A stretch of DNA of 64,000 bases from Raffaelea ambrosiae (taxonomy: Eukaryota > Ascomycota > Sordariomycetes > Ophiostomatales > Ophiostomataceae). The stretch is from assembly GCA_002778195.1 (NCBI GenBank), contig PCDI01000004.1, positions 3,694,226-3,758,225 of the forward strand, in the 5' to 3' direction. The notes under the pieces are model-generated. The model was not told the origin of the DNA. It was given only the letters and a program-made list of their open reading frames with translations, and did no database searches. Position numbers and translations under genes: made by a program. Shown piece after piece: positions 41,729 through 52,237 of the stretch; position 1 is the first letter of the stretch; every line of letters begins with the position of its first letter.

Positions 41729-44062
41729 ATGCACGATTCCAGTCCTTACTACGACGAGCCGTCGGCTCCGCCAGAGCAGTCCTACCACGCAGGCCAGAGA
41801 CCACGGCCAGCGCGCGGTCCTGCAGCACACCCTGACTCGTCATACGGTGCTATCGCAGCCGGACGCTACCAACCCCAAATCCAGCCTCGCTCTGCCGGCG
41901 CCGGCACAATTTCCCCGATCTCGCCTCCACCACCACCACCGCATCGCGAATTTAGCGGAAGCCACCAGCAGCAGGGTTGGAGCCCACGGGGCGTTGCGAC
42001 CGGCCAAGTACCAATCGTGGCTAACGTGACGCCTGGTGCCGACAACTTTGGCGAAACGGCAGCTGGCGGTATGACCGGCATTGCCTACAGTGTAGCGGAC
42101 CGCAATGCCCGAGAAAGTGGAGTGGAGGCCTTGCGAGGCACTCGGGATGCACAGCAGCGTCGCGGATTGATATCACCACCGCCGGCTTACCCCCAGCAGG
42201 CACAGTACGACGGCTCTCGTCGACAGCAGCAGCAGTCGCAGGCTGAGTGGCAGCAGCAGTGGCAGGGCCAGAGCTATAGAGGATACGATGACGGCGCTTT
42301 TCAATCGCAGAATCTCGAGCCGCCAGCACGCAATCCAGAGCGCGACTCGCGATCCAGCACGCAGGCTCTCGGGGCCGCCGCGACCACCCCCGGAAGCGCA
42401 ACCCCTGCATCGCGGACCCCGTCGCACAGTCCACACAGCTTTGCCAACGACGTCTACACTGACGACCCATACCAAGGCTACTCCGTCCACCGGGACCCGC
42501 GACTGGGTATCGTCGATCCTAACGAGATCGAAGACGACGGTGACGAGGGCCTGGAGTATGGTCGGAACCGCGGCCCACGCACATCCATGCTGAGCCTTGG
42601 CGGACACAGCCTGCAGAGCACTCGAAGCGGCAGAGGTCATGGGAATGTAGGCGCCGGGCCAGCCATTCTGAGCACGGCTGCCGTCGGCACTGCAGCTGCT
42701 GGAGGTGTTGCTGCTGCCGCCATTGCTTCAGAAACTGGGCGTGGTGCGTCGGGAGCACTCGGAAACCTCGTCGGCCGGTCTGGGACCACGAGCCGCCGCG
42801 TGGCATCCGGTGCCCGTTACAATGCCGTGGCCAGCGGCAACCCCGAAGCTACCGAATATCGAGGCGGTGAAGCATATGACCTGGGAGGTGGCCGCGACGG
42901 ACCTGAAAAATCTGACTGGTTGTCTCAACAGAGAAATACCTCGAAGAGGTGGAAGTGGATCATACTCGTTGGTCTGATCCTGATGATCATCGCCGGTATC
43001 GTTCTAGGTGTTGTATTTGGTGTGGTGTTGAAGAAGAAGAACAGCGACAGCGATTCTTCATCACAGAGTGCGAATGACGACACGTCGACAAACGGTGATC
43101 TCAACATCAACAGCCCCGAGATCCAGAAGCTGCTGAATAACAAGAACCTCCACAAGGTATTTCCGGGCATCGACTATACTCCCATCAACACTCAGTATCC
43201 CGACTGTTTGGAAAATCCGCCCTCCCAGAACAACGTGACGCGGGACGTGGCCGTGTTGTCCCAGTTGACCAACACCATTCGGCTCTACGGCACCGACTGC
43301 AACCAGACCGAGATGACAATTCACGCTATTAAACAGCTCAAAATGGAGGACACGGTCAAGATTTGGATGGGCGTGTGGCAGGACGGCAACACCACCACCA
43401 ATGAACGGCAGCTCTCGCAGATGTGGACCATCCTGGATCACTACGGCGGGGACCAGTTTGTCGGCGTCATTGTGGCCAACGAGATCTTGTTCCGCGAGCA
43501 GATGACTGTGACTGAGCTTGCCAATCTACTGAAGGAGGTGCGCACCAACATGACATCGCACAATATCAGTCTGCCTGTTGCAACATCAGACCTGGGCTCG
43601 GTGTGGAATTCCAGCCTGGCAGATGCATCAGACTACGTAATGGCCAACATCCACCCGTTCTTCGGCGGCGTCAACGCTAATGATTCGGCCGCCTGGACAT
43701 ACTCTTTCTGGGAAAACAATGATGGCGCTGTCTTCAAGTCGGACGTCAGTAAGAACATTATCAGCGAGACTGGCTGGCCAACACAGGGTGGCACCGACTG
43801 CGGCACTGGATCTACAGAAACCAGTTGCCCCGACGCCGCTGTGGCAGGCATCACGGAGCTAAATAAGTTCATGGACGACTGGGTCTGCCAAGCACTAAAC
43901 AACGGAACTCAATACTTTTGGTTTGAGGCGTTTGACGAGCCGTGGAAAATCGCGTACGACAGTGGCGACGAAAATTGGGAGGATCACTGGGGTCTGATGG
44001 ACGTCGACCGGAATCTGAAGCCTGGCGTCCAGATTCCCGACTGCGACGGGAAGACGGTATGA
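41729..44062 (+). CDS. btgC: Glucan endo-1,3-beta-glucosidase BtgC (GH17), membrane-anchored
   Basis: One exon of 777 aa as read. A Pro/Gln/Ser-rich cytosolic region of about 400 aa precedes one membrane helix (about 408-434, ending in KKK), giving a type II topology. Outside lies a GH17 domain from about residue 470. Glu585 in VIVANEI is the acid/base and Glu680 in ISETGWPTQGG the nucleophile; the end has FWFEAFDEPWK. This matches BtgC-type glucanases that remodel wall beta-1,3-glucan. Upstream of the ATG the frame stays open for 17 Gln-rich codons back to a CTCTAG acceptor at about 41676, so an earlier first exon is likely and the true N-terminus may be longer. Many NxT/S sites lie on the outer side. 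Confidence 0.92.
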   Translation: MHDSSPYYDEPSAPPEQSYHAGQRPRPARGPAAHPDSSYGAIAAGRYQPQIQPRSAGAGTISPISPPPPPPHREFSGSHQQQGWSPRGVATGQVPIVANVTPGADNFGETAAGGMTGIAYSVADRNARESGVEALRGTRDAQQRRGLISPPPAYPQQAQYDGSRRQQQQSQAEWQQQWQGQSYRGYDDGAFQSQNLEPPARNPERDSRSSTQALGAAATTPGSATPASRTPSHSPHSFANDVYTDDPYQGYSVHRDPRLGIVDPNEIEDDGDEGLEYGRNRGPRTSMLSLGGHSLQSTRSGRGHGNVGAGPAILSTAAVGTAAAGGVAAAAIASETGRGASGALGNLVGRSGTTSRRVASGARYNAVASGNPEATEYRGGEAYDLGGGRDGPEKSDWLSQQRNTSKRWKWIILVGLILMIIAGIVLGVVFGVVLKKKNSDSDSSSQSANDDTSTNGDLNINSPEIQKLLNNKNLHKVFPGIDYTPINTQYPDCLENPPSQNNVTRDVAVLSQLTNTIRLYGTDCNQTEMTIHAIKQLKMEDTVKIWMGVWQDGNTTTNERQLSQMWTILDHYGGDQFVGVIVANEILFREQMTVTELANLLKEVRTNMTSHNISLPVATSDLGSVWNSSLADASDYVMANIHPFFGGVNANDSAAWTYSFWENNDGAVFKSDVSKNIISETGWPTQGGTDCGTGSTETSCPDAAVAGITELNKFMDDWVCQALNNGTQYFWFEAFDEPWKIAYDSGDENWEDHWGLMDVDRNLKPGVQIPDCDGKTV

Positions 44063-44617
44063 TCTACAGGCCACTTGGAACATTCACTTTGTACTATTGG
44101 GCGGGCATCTTTTCCCTCTCTATTGGAGGATCTTGTTTTTTTCTTACATGAGTATATGGAAAGTACCAGGCATATGGGATGGTTTTTTTTCTTTGGTTCC
44201 TGGGGCGTATCTTGCTTCTGCTTATTCACATAAATCAACCTGGGATGGAAGGGAATCATATATTTGATCGTCGAAAAACACAGGAAGCTGGCACTGGGGC
44301 TTGTTAGTTTAGGTTGGGCTAAGGGCAAAAATATCCGGACTTGAATTTGATAACGACTGTATTAGAAACGGACAAACAATTAGACAAGAAACGCCGCCGG
44401 TTCTGTGAAAATGGCCCATAAAACAAAAACGTATTGTATTGACTCCTGTGAATGATACAATGGCTATCGAAACACTGAATGGACTGGCCCACACGCCAGT
44501 CCAACTCCCATCGTTTCCAGCTACAGCTGACTTCCAAATAATTACATTTCCAGATACCGCCCATATACCTCTAAAAGGCTCTCCATAGTTCCTGCATTTT
44601 GCCAAACACGTTGTTGT
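44063..44617. other. Convergent 3' spacer
   Basis: The 3' regions of btgC and the golgin gene; frames here are short and motif-free. Confidence 0.55.
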
Positions 44618-47600
44618 CTAACGTGCATTGAGATGTTGGATAGCGGAAAGCCATTTTTGCTCATCGGACCTGAGAACCGCAAGTTAACGAACGGTAGGAC
44701 CAATAATTGGATAGACCAGCAAGCAGAAACAAAACACTTACTTTTCGAACTTCAGTAGCTTCCCCAGCACCGGCACCAGCTGGGCACGTAGCTTGTTATC
44801 CTTTTGCTCCAGGAATTGTAGCAGGATGGTCTTGAGATACATTGAATCAGCAGCGCTGCCAGGGGGCACTCCTCCATTGGCAGATGACCGTGTGGACTCA
44901 ATCGAGTTACGTCCAGAACCTGGGACCGCGGCTGCAGCAACGGACGAGGCCGAAGACGCCGAATGCAGTCGCCCAGGTAGGCCCAGACGACCACCGTCTC
45001 TCGCGTCTTTAGTAGGGAAAGCAGCCGAAGCAGATTCCCGGGCATTTTTGAGCGCCTTCTCGTAGCGCTGCCGCTGCTCGTCCAGCACCCGGCGTAGGTC
45101 GGCACGCTGCCGCTCGACCTCACGCACCTGCTGCTCGGATGCGTCCAGCGTGATGCGAAGGCTGGACACTGTTGCACGCATCTCGGCCACTTCAGCAGCT
45201 GCCTTTTCCTCGACCAGCTCCAGCTCCTCGCGTCGGCGCCGCCATTCCTTCTCGCGTTGCTCGGCATCATCCTTTTCGTTGGCCAGCAGCTTGACCTGCC
45301 GCTCCAGATCGCGCATCTTGGTCCGCAGTTCCTCTGCCTCGCGAGCACGCCGCCTTGCCAGTGTGCTGGACTCGTCCTCGAGCCGGTCGCGCTCCTCCAT
45401 GGCCGCCTCCATGCGCAAGCGCATCTCGCGTACTTTCCCGTCCGCCCGCTCGTCCACGTCTGCCAGCAGTCGTCGCATTGTCTCAGCTTCGCGCGTGCGT
45501 TCGCCTAGCAGCTTGCGACACTCTGCTAGCTCTTCGTCGAGGGACTCAGACTGGGCCTGAGCCTCCTTCAGCTGCACGCTCATCTCCACGGTCTGGTCAC
45601 GCATGCTGCCAAGAAGGTTCTGTGCGTTGGCATACTGTGATGTCTTGAGCGACGCATCTTCCCGAAGGCCGTCCTGTTCCCTCCGCAGTTGGACCAGCTC
45701 CTCTTCCAGCGTCTTGATCCGTGGCTGTACCTTAGCCAGCTCCTCCTGCACCTTCTGGAGTTCCCGCGTCGCCTTCTCCTCTCTTGCACTAATTTCTATC
45801 TTCTCTGCTTCCGACCGCCGTAGGTCACGACCCGCCACTCGCTTCTCGTCCTCCAGGCGCAGCTTCTGGTTTGTTTCGGCTGTCAGCTTGTCCCGTAGGG
45901 ACTTGAGTTCAGCTTCACGGTCCGATGCTAGCCGTTGTGCCCTTGTTGTTTCCTGTTTCAGTTCTCTTTCTTTCTTCTCCAGGCTGCGAACTTCAGCAAC
46001 CTTGGTGGCGAGCTCCTCCTTTGTCGTCTTCAGTGTAGCCGACTCTTGCCGCAGGCTCTTCATCTCTGGTTGCGCTCTCTGCAAGACTTCACGCAGCTCT
46101 GCCAAGTCCTTGTAGCGTGTCTGCGACAGTTGCTGTGCAGCACCAAGGTCAGACTGCAGCGCTCCGGCCTTTGTCTTGAGCTCATCGTGCTCCGTTCGAA
46201 GGGCTTTCAGCTCGGCTTGCAACTTCGCTGATTGTTCAGTTGCCGATGTCGAGGATGCAATCCTCTTCTCCAACTCTGCCACCTTCTTCACCAGCCCCTC
46301 CTTTTCAACTAGGAGACTCTTTATTTTCTCCTTGGCGTCGACATGCTCTTCGCCGATATTGACCAAATTCTCTCGCAGAGTCTCAATTTCCTCGCGCAGA
46401 TCCTCCTCTGTTTTTCTTTGCTTCGACAAACGTTCGATCTGCTCATCTCTGCTGGTGACCTCCCGAAGTAGACGATCCACCTCAGCCTGTAATTCGGACG
46501 AATCTGCGTCCTCTGTACCACCAATGAGAGTCTGCTCTGAAGCTTCCGAAGGTGCCGCTTCTATGGCTGCGGCAGCCGTTGCTGCAACTGCTGCCGCCAC
46601 GCCCGTCGCGCCCGCCGCGTTCTTCTTTTTCTTCTTGTTCTTCTTTTTCGATGAACTGCCGCCACCGCCTTGGGTTGGTGTAGGTGCAGGAGACGGCGTG
46701 GGCGTGGGCGTGGCAGTGGTGGAAGTGGAAGTGGTTGACACAGGGTGCAATATAGGCGCCTTCTTGCTGAGCTCGACAATCTTTGCGTCGCGTTCTGCCT
46801 TCTCCCCTTTGAGTTTTTCGATCTCAGCTGTCTTGTTGGAAACTGTCTTGTCGAGCTTCGACACGGCGATGCCCAGTTTCTTCACTTCGTCTTCCAGTTC
46901 AGTGTTCTTCGCGACAGAGACTTTCAGTTTTCCCTGCTCGTCGCCCAGCGACTTCTCCGACATGGCCCTCTCCTCAACAGCCTTCCTCTCTGACTCCATA
47001 AGACGTGATTGTGCTTCTTCCAATGTTGTTGTCAGAGCCGCGACCTCAGCCGTCTTGCTCTCCAGATCAACAGCCAACGAAGATGCCTTGTTTTCCTTGA
47101 GTTGCTTAGTCGCGGTTGCGACACTCTTGGAAAGGCTTTTATTGGCTTCCTTGGTTGCCGAGAGTTCGACCTTCAGCTCTTGCACCTCGCTCTGAAGCTT
47201 CTCGATTTGTTCTGTCTTCACGGCGGATTCTGCCTGGAGTCGTGGCAGTTCGCTATCAACAGAGAAGAACTCTTCGCCGGAGTCGTCTTTTGGTTCTTTC
47301 GTCTTTTGGTTGTCTCCATCCTTTTGCTCCGCAAGTGTGGTCTTCAGGCCGTCTAACTCGTTCTTCACCGCTGCCCGATCTTTATTGGCCTCCTCGAGTT
47401 GTTTTTTGAGTGTGTCGCGCTCCCCACTCACCCTCTTGAGCTCTTCCAAGACCATGTCGCCCTTCAAATTGAGCTGGGTGAGGTACTCGACGAAGGCATC
47501 CGGGTCACGGATGGACGTCAGAGGCGTGTTTTCGCGAAGAGTCTTTTCAAACGGTTCAATGGATGTTGCTCGGCCGTGTGCTATTCTATAAGAGCGCAAG

Positions 47601-48282
47601 AGTTCCGGGTAGGTGGCTTCGAGCTTCTCCAGCTTCCGCAATCTTGCCCGGATTTCTGGTGGTAGTTCCGATTTCTGGGGTGCTGGGTTCGAGGCATCCG
47701 TTCCTGTCTTGACTGTCTCCGCAGCGGACTCCTTTTCTGTCTGTTTTGCTGCTGTCGGTTTGTTTTGCTCCTTTTCATCGACTGCAGCAGGCGAGTCGCT
47801 GGCTCTTCTATCCACAGCCCCATCGGAACCATTGCCGTTACCTGTCGGCTCGGCCCCCTCTACGGCCGCTGGGGCCTTTTCGTTTGCAACAGGCATGGGA
47901 GAAGAAGCTCGCGTGCCGTCGTCGCTGTCGTCGATCACAAAAGCAGCTTCGAAAACAGCAGGATCGGGATTCGGCGTCCCGTCGTTAGCTTTGGAATCGT
48001 GAGTCGATTTCTTGGGCCGGCTCCTGCGCGCAGGTGGCCCGTCAGCTCTGGTGCTCCCGGACCGCGATACGGAATTGGATCGTCGGCTCGGAGATGACGT
48101 AGACGAAGAGGATGCCCGTTCGGTTGCCTTCTGTTGGCGGGCCTGCTCCTCTGCGATTGTTCGGTCGATGGCGCCTTTGATTCTCTGTCGCGCGTACTCG
48201 TGTCAGTGGTTATCCAGTCTGATTTTGTCCTTCCCGCATCCAGGTTTCCAGATTCTAAGACGGAGATACTTACCTGAAACAT
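44618..48282 (-). CDS. GRIP-domain golgin (Imh1-like)
   Basis: Exons 48282-48274 (only nine bases, MFQ), 48184-44742 and 44669-44618 join in phase to 1167 aa. The start MFQRIKGAIDRTIAEEQARQ is typical of fungal Imh1-like golgins. The middle is a long coiled coil (about residues 170-1060), broken near 460-500 by a Thr/Pro run and a Lys-rich patch. The C-terminus YLKTILLQFLEQKDNKLRAQL...LLKFEK is a GRIP domain, which binds Arl1-GTP on the trans-Golgi, and exon 3 adds SDEQKWLSAIQHLNAR. The apparent stop at 44738 lies within the last donor (GTAAGT). Role: tethering of vesicles to the Golgi. Divergent to Lunapark with 714 bp between starts. Confidence 0.92.
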
Positions 48283-48996
48283 GGTTGCTTGCCTGCGCTT
48301 CTCACCAAAGCCAAACAGCTGTCACGAGAACAGATATCCCAAATGCGAATGAAGTTGGCCAAGGGACTTCGAGGGACCGCGTATGGCGTTGGAAAACCTG
48401 GCTAGCGCCTGCAGGATGCTGTCGTACTTTCAGACCCCAAGGTCCCGGCTCATTTCCCTCCAGTCGGGTTGCGGCTGGTAGCTTGGACTTGGTGACTCTT
48501 TTAGAATGCGCACTTCTCGTGCTTCTCATTACGAACGTTGCCGGTGTTCTTGCTCAGCCTGTCTTACTGCATCGTGTTTAACAACGAAGCACGGGCCACC
48601 CATTGTGGCGCCTTACCTAATCTGGCAGTCGCCCCTGTTCGAAAGCCGAAAAAATACAGACTGCTATGAGAGAGCTACGTAACCAGATTCTTAGTCAGCC
48701 CCCAGCTGTGAGGTCACCGGCCTAAAAACATCTCCGATACCAAGGCGACGAGAGTTTGGGCCTCATGATCGCCCAAGCCCTGCAGCAGCTTCCATCGATA
48801 TTTGGTTCTTCGAGGGACCAACGAGGCGCTGTTAATCTTCTTTTTTAAGAATAAGTTGCTGATAATTCTTGACAGAGCTGGCCGGGAGCTTCTAGCCTCG
48901 TTTGCCTGCTTCATCTCTCCTCAACTCTCCGGACGCCAGAAGACAACAACGGGCTCAACCGGAATACGGTGGTCCAACTCTCTTCATTGAACACAC
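48283..48996. promoter_or_regulatory. Shared spacer of golgin and Lunapark genes
   Basis: 714 bp between two divergent endomembrane genes. Frames present are short and motif-free. No specific factor site identified. Confidence 0.5.
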
Positions 48997-50393
48997 ATGG
49001 TGTCATTCTGGCCGTGGAAGGTATGTAGTCGTCAGTGTCCCCCATCTTGGAGTCCTTTTCTCTTGTCTGTCCGCGCGGTCGCAGGGTTTACTAACCGAGC
49101 AGGGAGATGACGTGTCTCCAGCGTCATTCGAGAAGGTGCTCTCGACTCTCTCCACAAAGATTGCCAGCACGCAGGCAAATCTAGACCGCACTCGATCGAC
49201 ATCAAGACGTGTCCGCGTACTGATCACGCTGTATCTTTCTTTCGGCTACCTGGTCTATGCCATTGTTCTAGGCCTGGTTGTTGGGTGGCAGAAAATAGTC
49301 GCGTGGGAATGGGCGGGTTTGGCTGGTGGCCCTGTAGCGTACGCTCTCCTTCATCCACTCCGTCCAACTATCGCCTACTACAGTTCTCGGCATAGCGCTG
49401 ACGGTGGTTGTGAGAAACAGGATTTACGGCCTACGTACACTTTTAGGCGCATACTTCAACTTCCGACTCGAATCTCTCACTACGAAGCTGAAAGACCAGC
49501 AGCACGAGCGGGCGAAAACGATTCAGAAATTAAAGGATGCGACCAAATACGATTCTACTCTTCAGCTTTTAGAGAAATACGGGGGGTCGGATACAAAGCC
49601 CAGCCCAGGCAAACCCACCAAGAAGGGTGACACGGCGGCTGGTGCCCACGGCAGAAAGCAAGGGCGAGGAAGTGCTGGCAGTCAGCCAGCAACACCAAAT
49701 CGTACGGGTGTGCAGCCTCCTGCCACTGCCAACATTCGCCAGCAGGGTGACCGAACCCTGTCTGCAGGCCAGAGTCCTCTGGCGGGGGCTGCAGCAAGCC
49801 CAGGCGAGCAATCTCTTCTCGTGTCCGGTGGCTCTCATGCTGGCGATGCAGGTCCCGATGTGACGGCCGAGTTCGCGCCAAATGCTTTTGGATCTGACCG
49901 TGTATTGCCCTCTGGCCATACACCACTTCCCGGTGGACAGTATGTTCCAGCGGGGGTGGCACTGCCCGGATACGGCATCGGCGAGTCACATTGGTATGAT
50001 CGCATCATGGATCTTCTGCTCGGCGAAGACGAGACAGCTGCGAAGAATCGAATTGCTCTCATCTGCAGTGCGTGCCGTCTGGTCAACGGCCAAGCACCAC
50101 CTGGCACAACGAGCCTGGCAGAGGTTGGGAGTTGGCGGTGTATGGGCTGCGGGGCGATGAACGGAGAGGCGGCTGAAGCGAAGAAAATTATGAGCGAGAT
50201 GCTAGGGGGGGCCAGTGGCCGGGTCTCTTCACCAGGAGTGGGTGACAGCGAGTCGAGCAGGACGGATGAGGCGGCCAGTGAAGCTGACAGCGCCGTTATT
50301 GCAAAGGAGCCAATATCCATTGACGCAGAAACTACCAAAGGCAGCGGCGGGGTACGGAAACGGCAGAAGGGGACTACGAAGTACGACTCATGA
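48997..50393 (+). CDS. Lunapark, ER three-way-junction protein
   Basis: Exons 48997-49020 (MVSFWPWK), 49103-49338 and 49421-50393 give 410 aa. The second junction (GC/GTACGC...AACAG/G) yields GGPVAIYGLRTLLGAYFNFRLESLTTKL, the expected family reading; alternatives leave a stop or a shift. Two membrane segments (about residues 45-90) are flanked by coiled coils, the hairpin topology of Lunapark. YDSTLQLLEKYGG follows. A zinc finger with Cys302, 305, 327 and 330 (ICSAC...RCMGC) lies near the C-terminus. The protein stabilises three-way junctions of the tubular ER. Pro/Gln/Ser-rich linkers are longer than in yeast Lnp1. Confidence 0.92.
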
Positions 50394-51046
50394 TCTTTAC
50401 TGTTCTTGGTCTGACAGACTAGACGAGACTCAATATGAAAATCGAACTTCATTGTCGCCGGGTTCAGCATCTTGCTTTACGGTTCAGGGGGGGGGCAGGG
50501 GGGCTTGACAGAGTGGGCATAGCAATTATTTTAGCAGTCCGTATCCTTGTTTACCTGAGATTTACATAGCACCAACATTGGGGGGTTCAATTTTCTTGTT
50601 TTGACGGCACTGGTGGTACATGTTCCGTATTTAACCCAGAAACTAGGTGTAAATTGTGTAGAGTTGTGAGAAACCCATAGATTTGAAAGTATGAATTACC
50701 CAAAGAAACGCCGTTTCTCAGCAGCTTAACCCAAACCTTATGGGCCCCCCGGAGGCTAATTGTATGCACCAAGAATGAATATCCTTTAGCCCCTTTGTAC
50801 ACATGCGTCACACGCGTGTAACGGTGGTATCTCAATAACGCCAGGTAAAGTCAGATACACTTATAATAAAATCAGAAAAGAGCACGGCCCAAGAAGAAAA
50901 TATGAAGTCGACGACACGACGTCGGCAGTATATAGAATGGAAACCCATGGCCACGAGAGCAAGTGAAGAACAAAAAAAAAAAGGAAGAGGCATTAAAGCA
51001 GGCGTCATTTTTTCCGCAGAAAGTTAACATATTGTTCTAGAGCCAA
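50394..51046. other. Convergent spacer
   Basis: The 3' ends of Lunapark and the bHLH gene. A G-run near 50489 and an A-run at 50972. No gene seen. Confidence 0.55.
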
Positions 51047-52237
51047 TTAGCTCCAGACACCATTCTGACCACCACGGCTCATGACAAGCATCTCGTAGCC
51101 ATCAACCTTGCTGCGCAGAGAGGCGTTCTCGCGAGCGAGGCTCTGGTTGCGGCGCTCCAGGTGGGCAATGTACTCGGTGGCCTTGCTGAGGATGGTGGCC
51201 TTGTTGAGCTTGTGAGCCGGCGCAAGTCCGCCGAGGTCCTCGGCGTCGCGCTCATTGGCGCTGGGGAAACGGGCGAGGACGTTGTCGTTGTCGTCGTCCT
51301 CGGAGCTGGGCCCACCGGTGGAGTCGACGCGACGGACCATGACCCGCAAAGCCGGGACGGAGTCGCGCAACGCCAAGATCTTGTCATTGAGGTTGGTGCG
51401 GTAGCGCTTCTCGATGAGGTTGTGGGCTGTTTTCTTGGGAGGATTGTAGGCGCCACCGCTCGCCTGGGCAGATGTGGGAGAGGGCGGCGAGTTGGGGGAG
51501 CGCGGCGAGGACGAGGCGGAGCTCGACGACTTGCGCTTGAGGCTGCCGCTGGCAACAGTGCCGGGCCGCGGTGCGGCAGACGACTTGTGCACGGCGTAGC
51601 GACGGTCACGAACAGGCATGGCTGCGGTAGACGTCTTGGAGGCACCTACTGGGGAGCACGGGTCGGAGACTGGTGGCGTAGGTTCCCGCTGCAATGGTGG
51701 CGGCAAGCTGATGAGGTTTGTTGCGTCGCCGATGGAGGCACCGCTGCGGCTGTTGTTGCTGCTGCGGCTGCTGCTGCTGTTGGAGAGCTCGGTAGGGTTG
51801 ATAGCCGGGCTGATAGTGAGGTCCCGGTTGACGAGTGGTGGAAATGTAGCGAAGAGGACGGGGCTGTCTTGGGGCTCCGGCTTGATCAGCGGCAAATCTG
51901 CGTCGTTGCTGCTCGGGTCCTGTGCTTCGAGCTTTGTCCAGGTGTCGAATGTGTCGCGGGAGGACAGCACGTAGGGATTGGCGCTGGAAGAGGTTGTGTT
52001 GGTGTTGGCGGTGTTAGTGGTAGTGGTTGGTGAGATGGGAGAACCGAGCGAGAGCGGCGAGTCGGCGCTGAAGTCGGTGTTGTAGCTGTTGTTGGGAAAG
52101 GAGCTGTAATCGTCAAGGGGGAAGTTGTAGAGAGAGTCTGGGGAGAAGCTGGCGAGGTCGTCGTGCTCTTGTTGTAGGGAAGACTTCAGGGCGAGAGCGA
52201 AAGGAGCAGACGATGGCATGGGCTGATCCACGTCCAT
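51047..52237 (-). CDS. bHLH-leucine-zipper factor with SREBP-type tyrosine
   Basis: Single exon, 396 aa. The basic region from residue 268 (KKTAHNLIEKRYRTNLNDKI) has the Tyr in RYR that marks SREBP-type factors and allows binding to both E-boxes and sterol elements. Helix 1 (LALRDSVPAL) and helix 2 (HKLNKATILSKATEYIAHLE) are separated by a loop of about 45 residues rich in Asp/Glu/Asn, far longer than in animal SREBPs. A short zipper (NQSLARENASLRSKV) ends the protein. There are no membrane segments, so it is not a membrane-tethered Sre1/SrbA. SrbB/SAH-2/Hms1-like factors are the nearest comparison, with roles in hypoxia, sterol or morphogenesis. The N-terminal half is Ser/Thr/Asn-rich and acidic, as in activation domains. 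Confidence 0.87.
   Translation of the reverse strand: MDVDQPMPSSAPFALALKSSLQQEHDDLASFSPDSLYNFPLDDYSSFPNNSYNTDFSADSPLSLGSPISPTTTTNTANTNTTSSSANPYVLSSRDTFDTWTKLEAQDPSSNDADLPLIKPEPQDSPVLFATFPPLVNRDLTISPAINPTELSNSSSSRSSNNSRSGASIGDATNLISLPPPLQREPTPPVSDPCSPVGASKTSTAAMPVRDRRYAVHKSSAAPRPGTVASGSLKRKSSSSASSSPRSPNSPPSPTSAQASGGAYNPPKKTAHNLIEKRYRTNLNDKILALRDSVPALRVMVRRVDSTGGPSSEDDDNDNVLARFPSANERDAEDLGGLAPAHKLNKATILSKATEYIAHLERRNQSLARENASLRSKVDGYEMLVMSRGGQNGVWS

Noticed and set aside
51047..52237. Sre1/SrbA membrane-bound SREBP
   Set aside because: The protein is 396 aa and lacks the two membrane segments and the C-terminal region.
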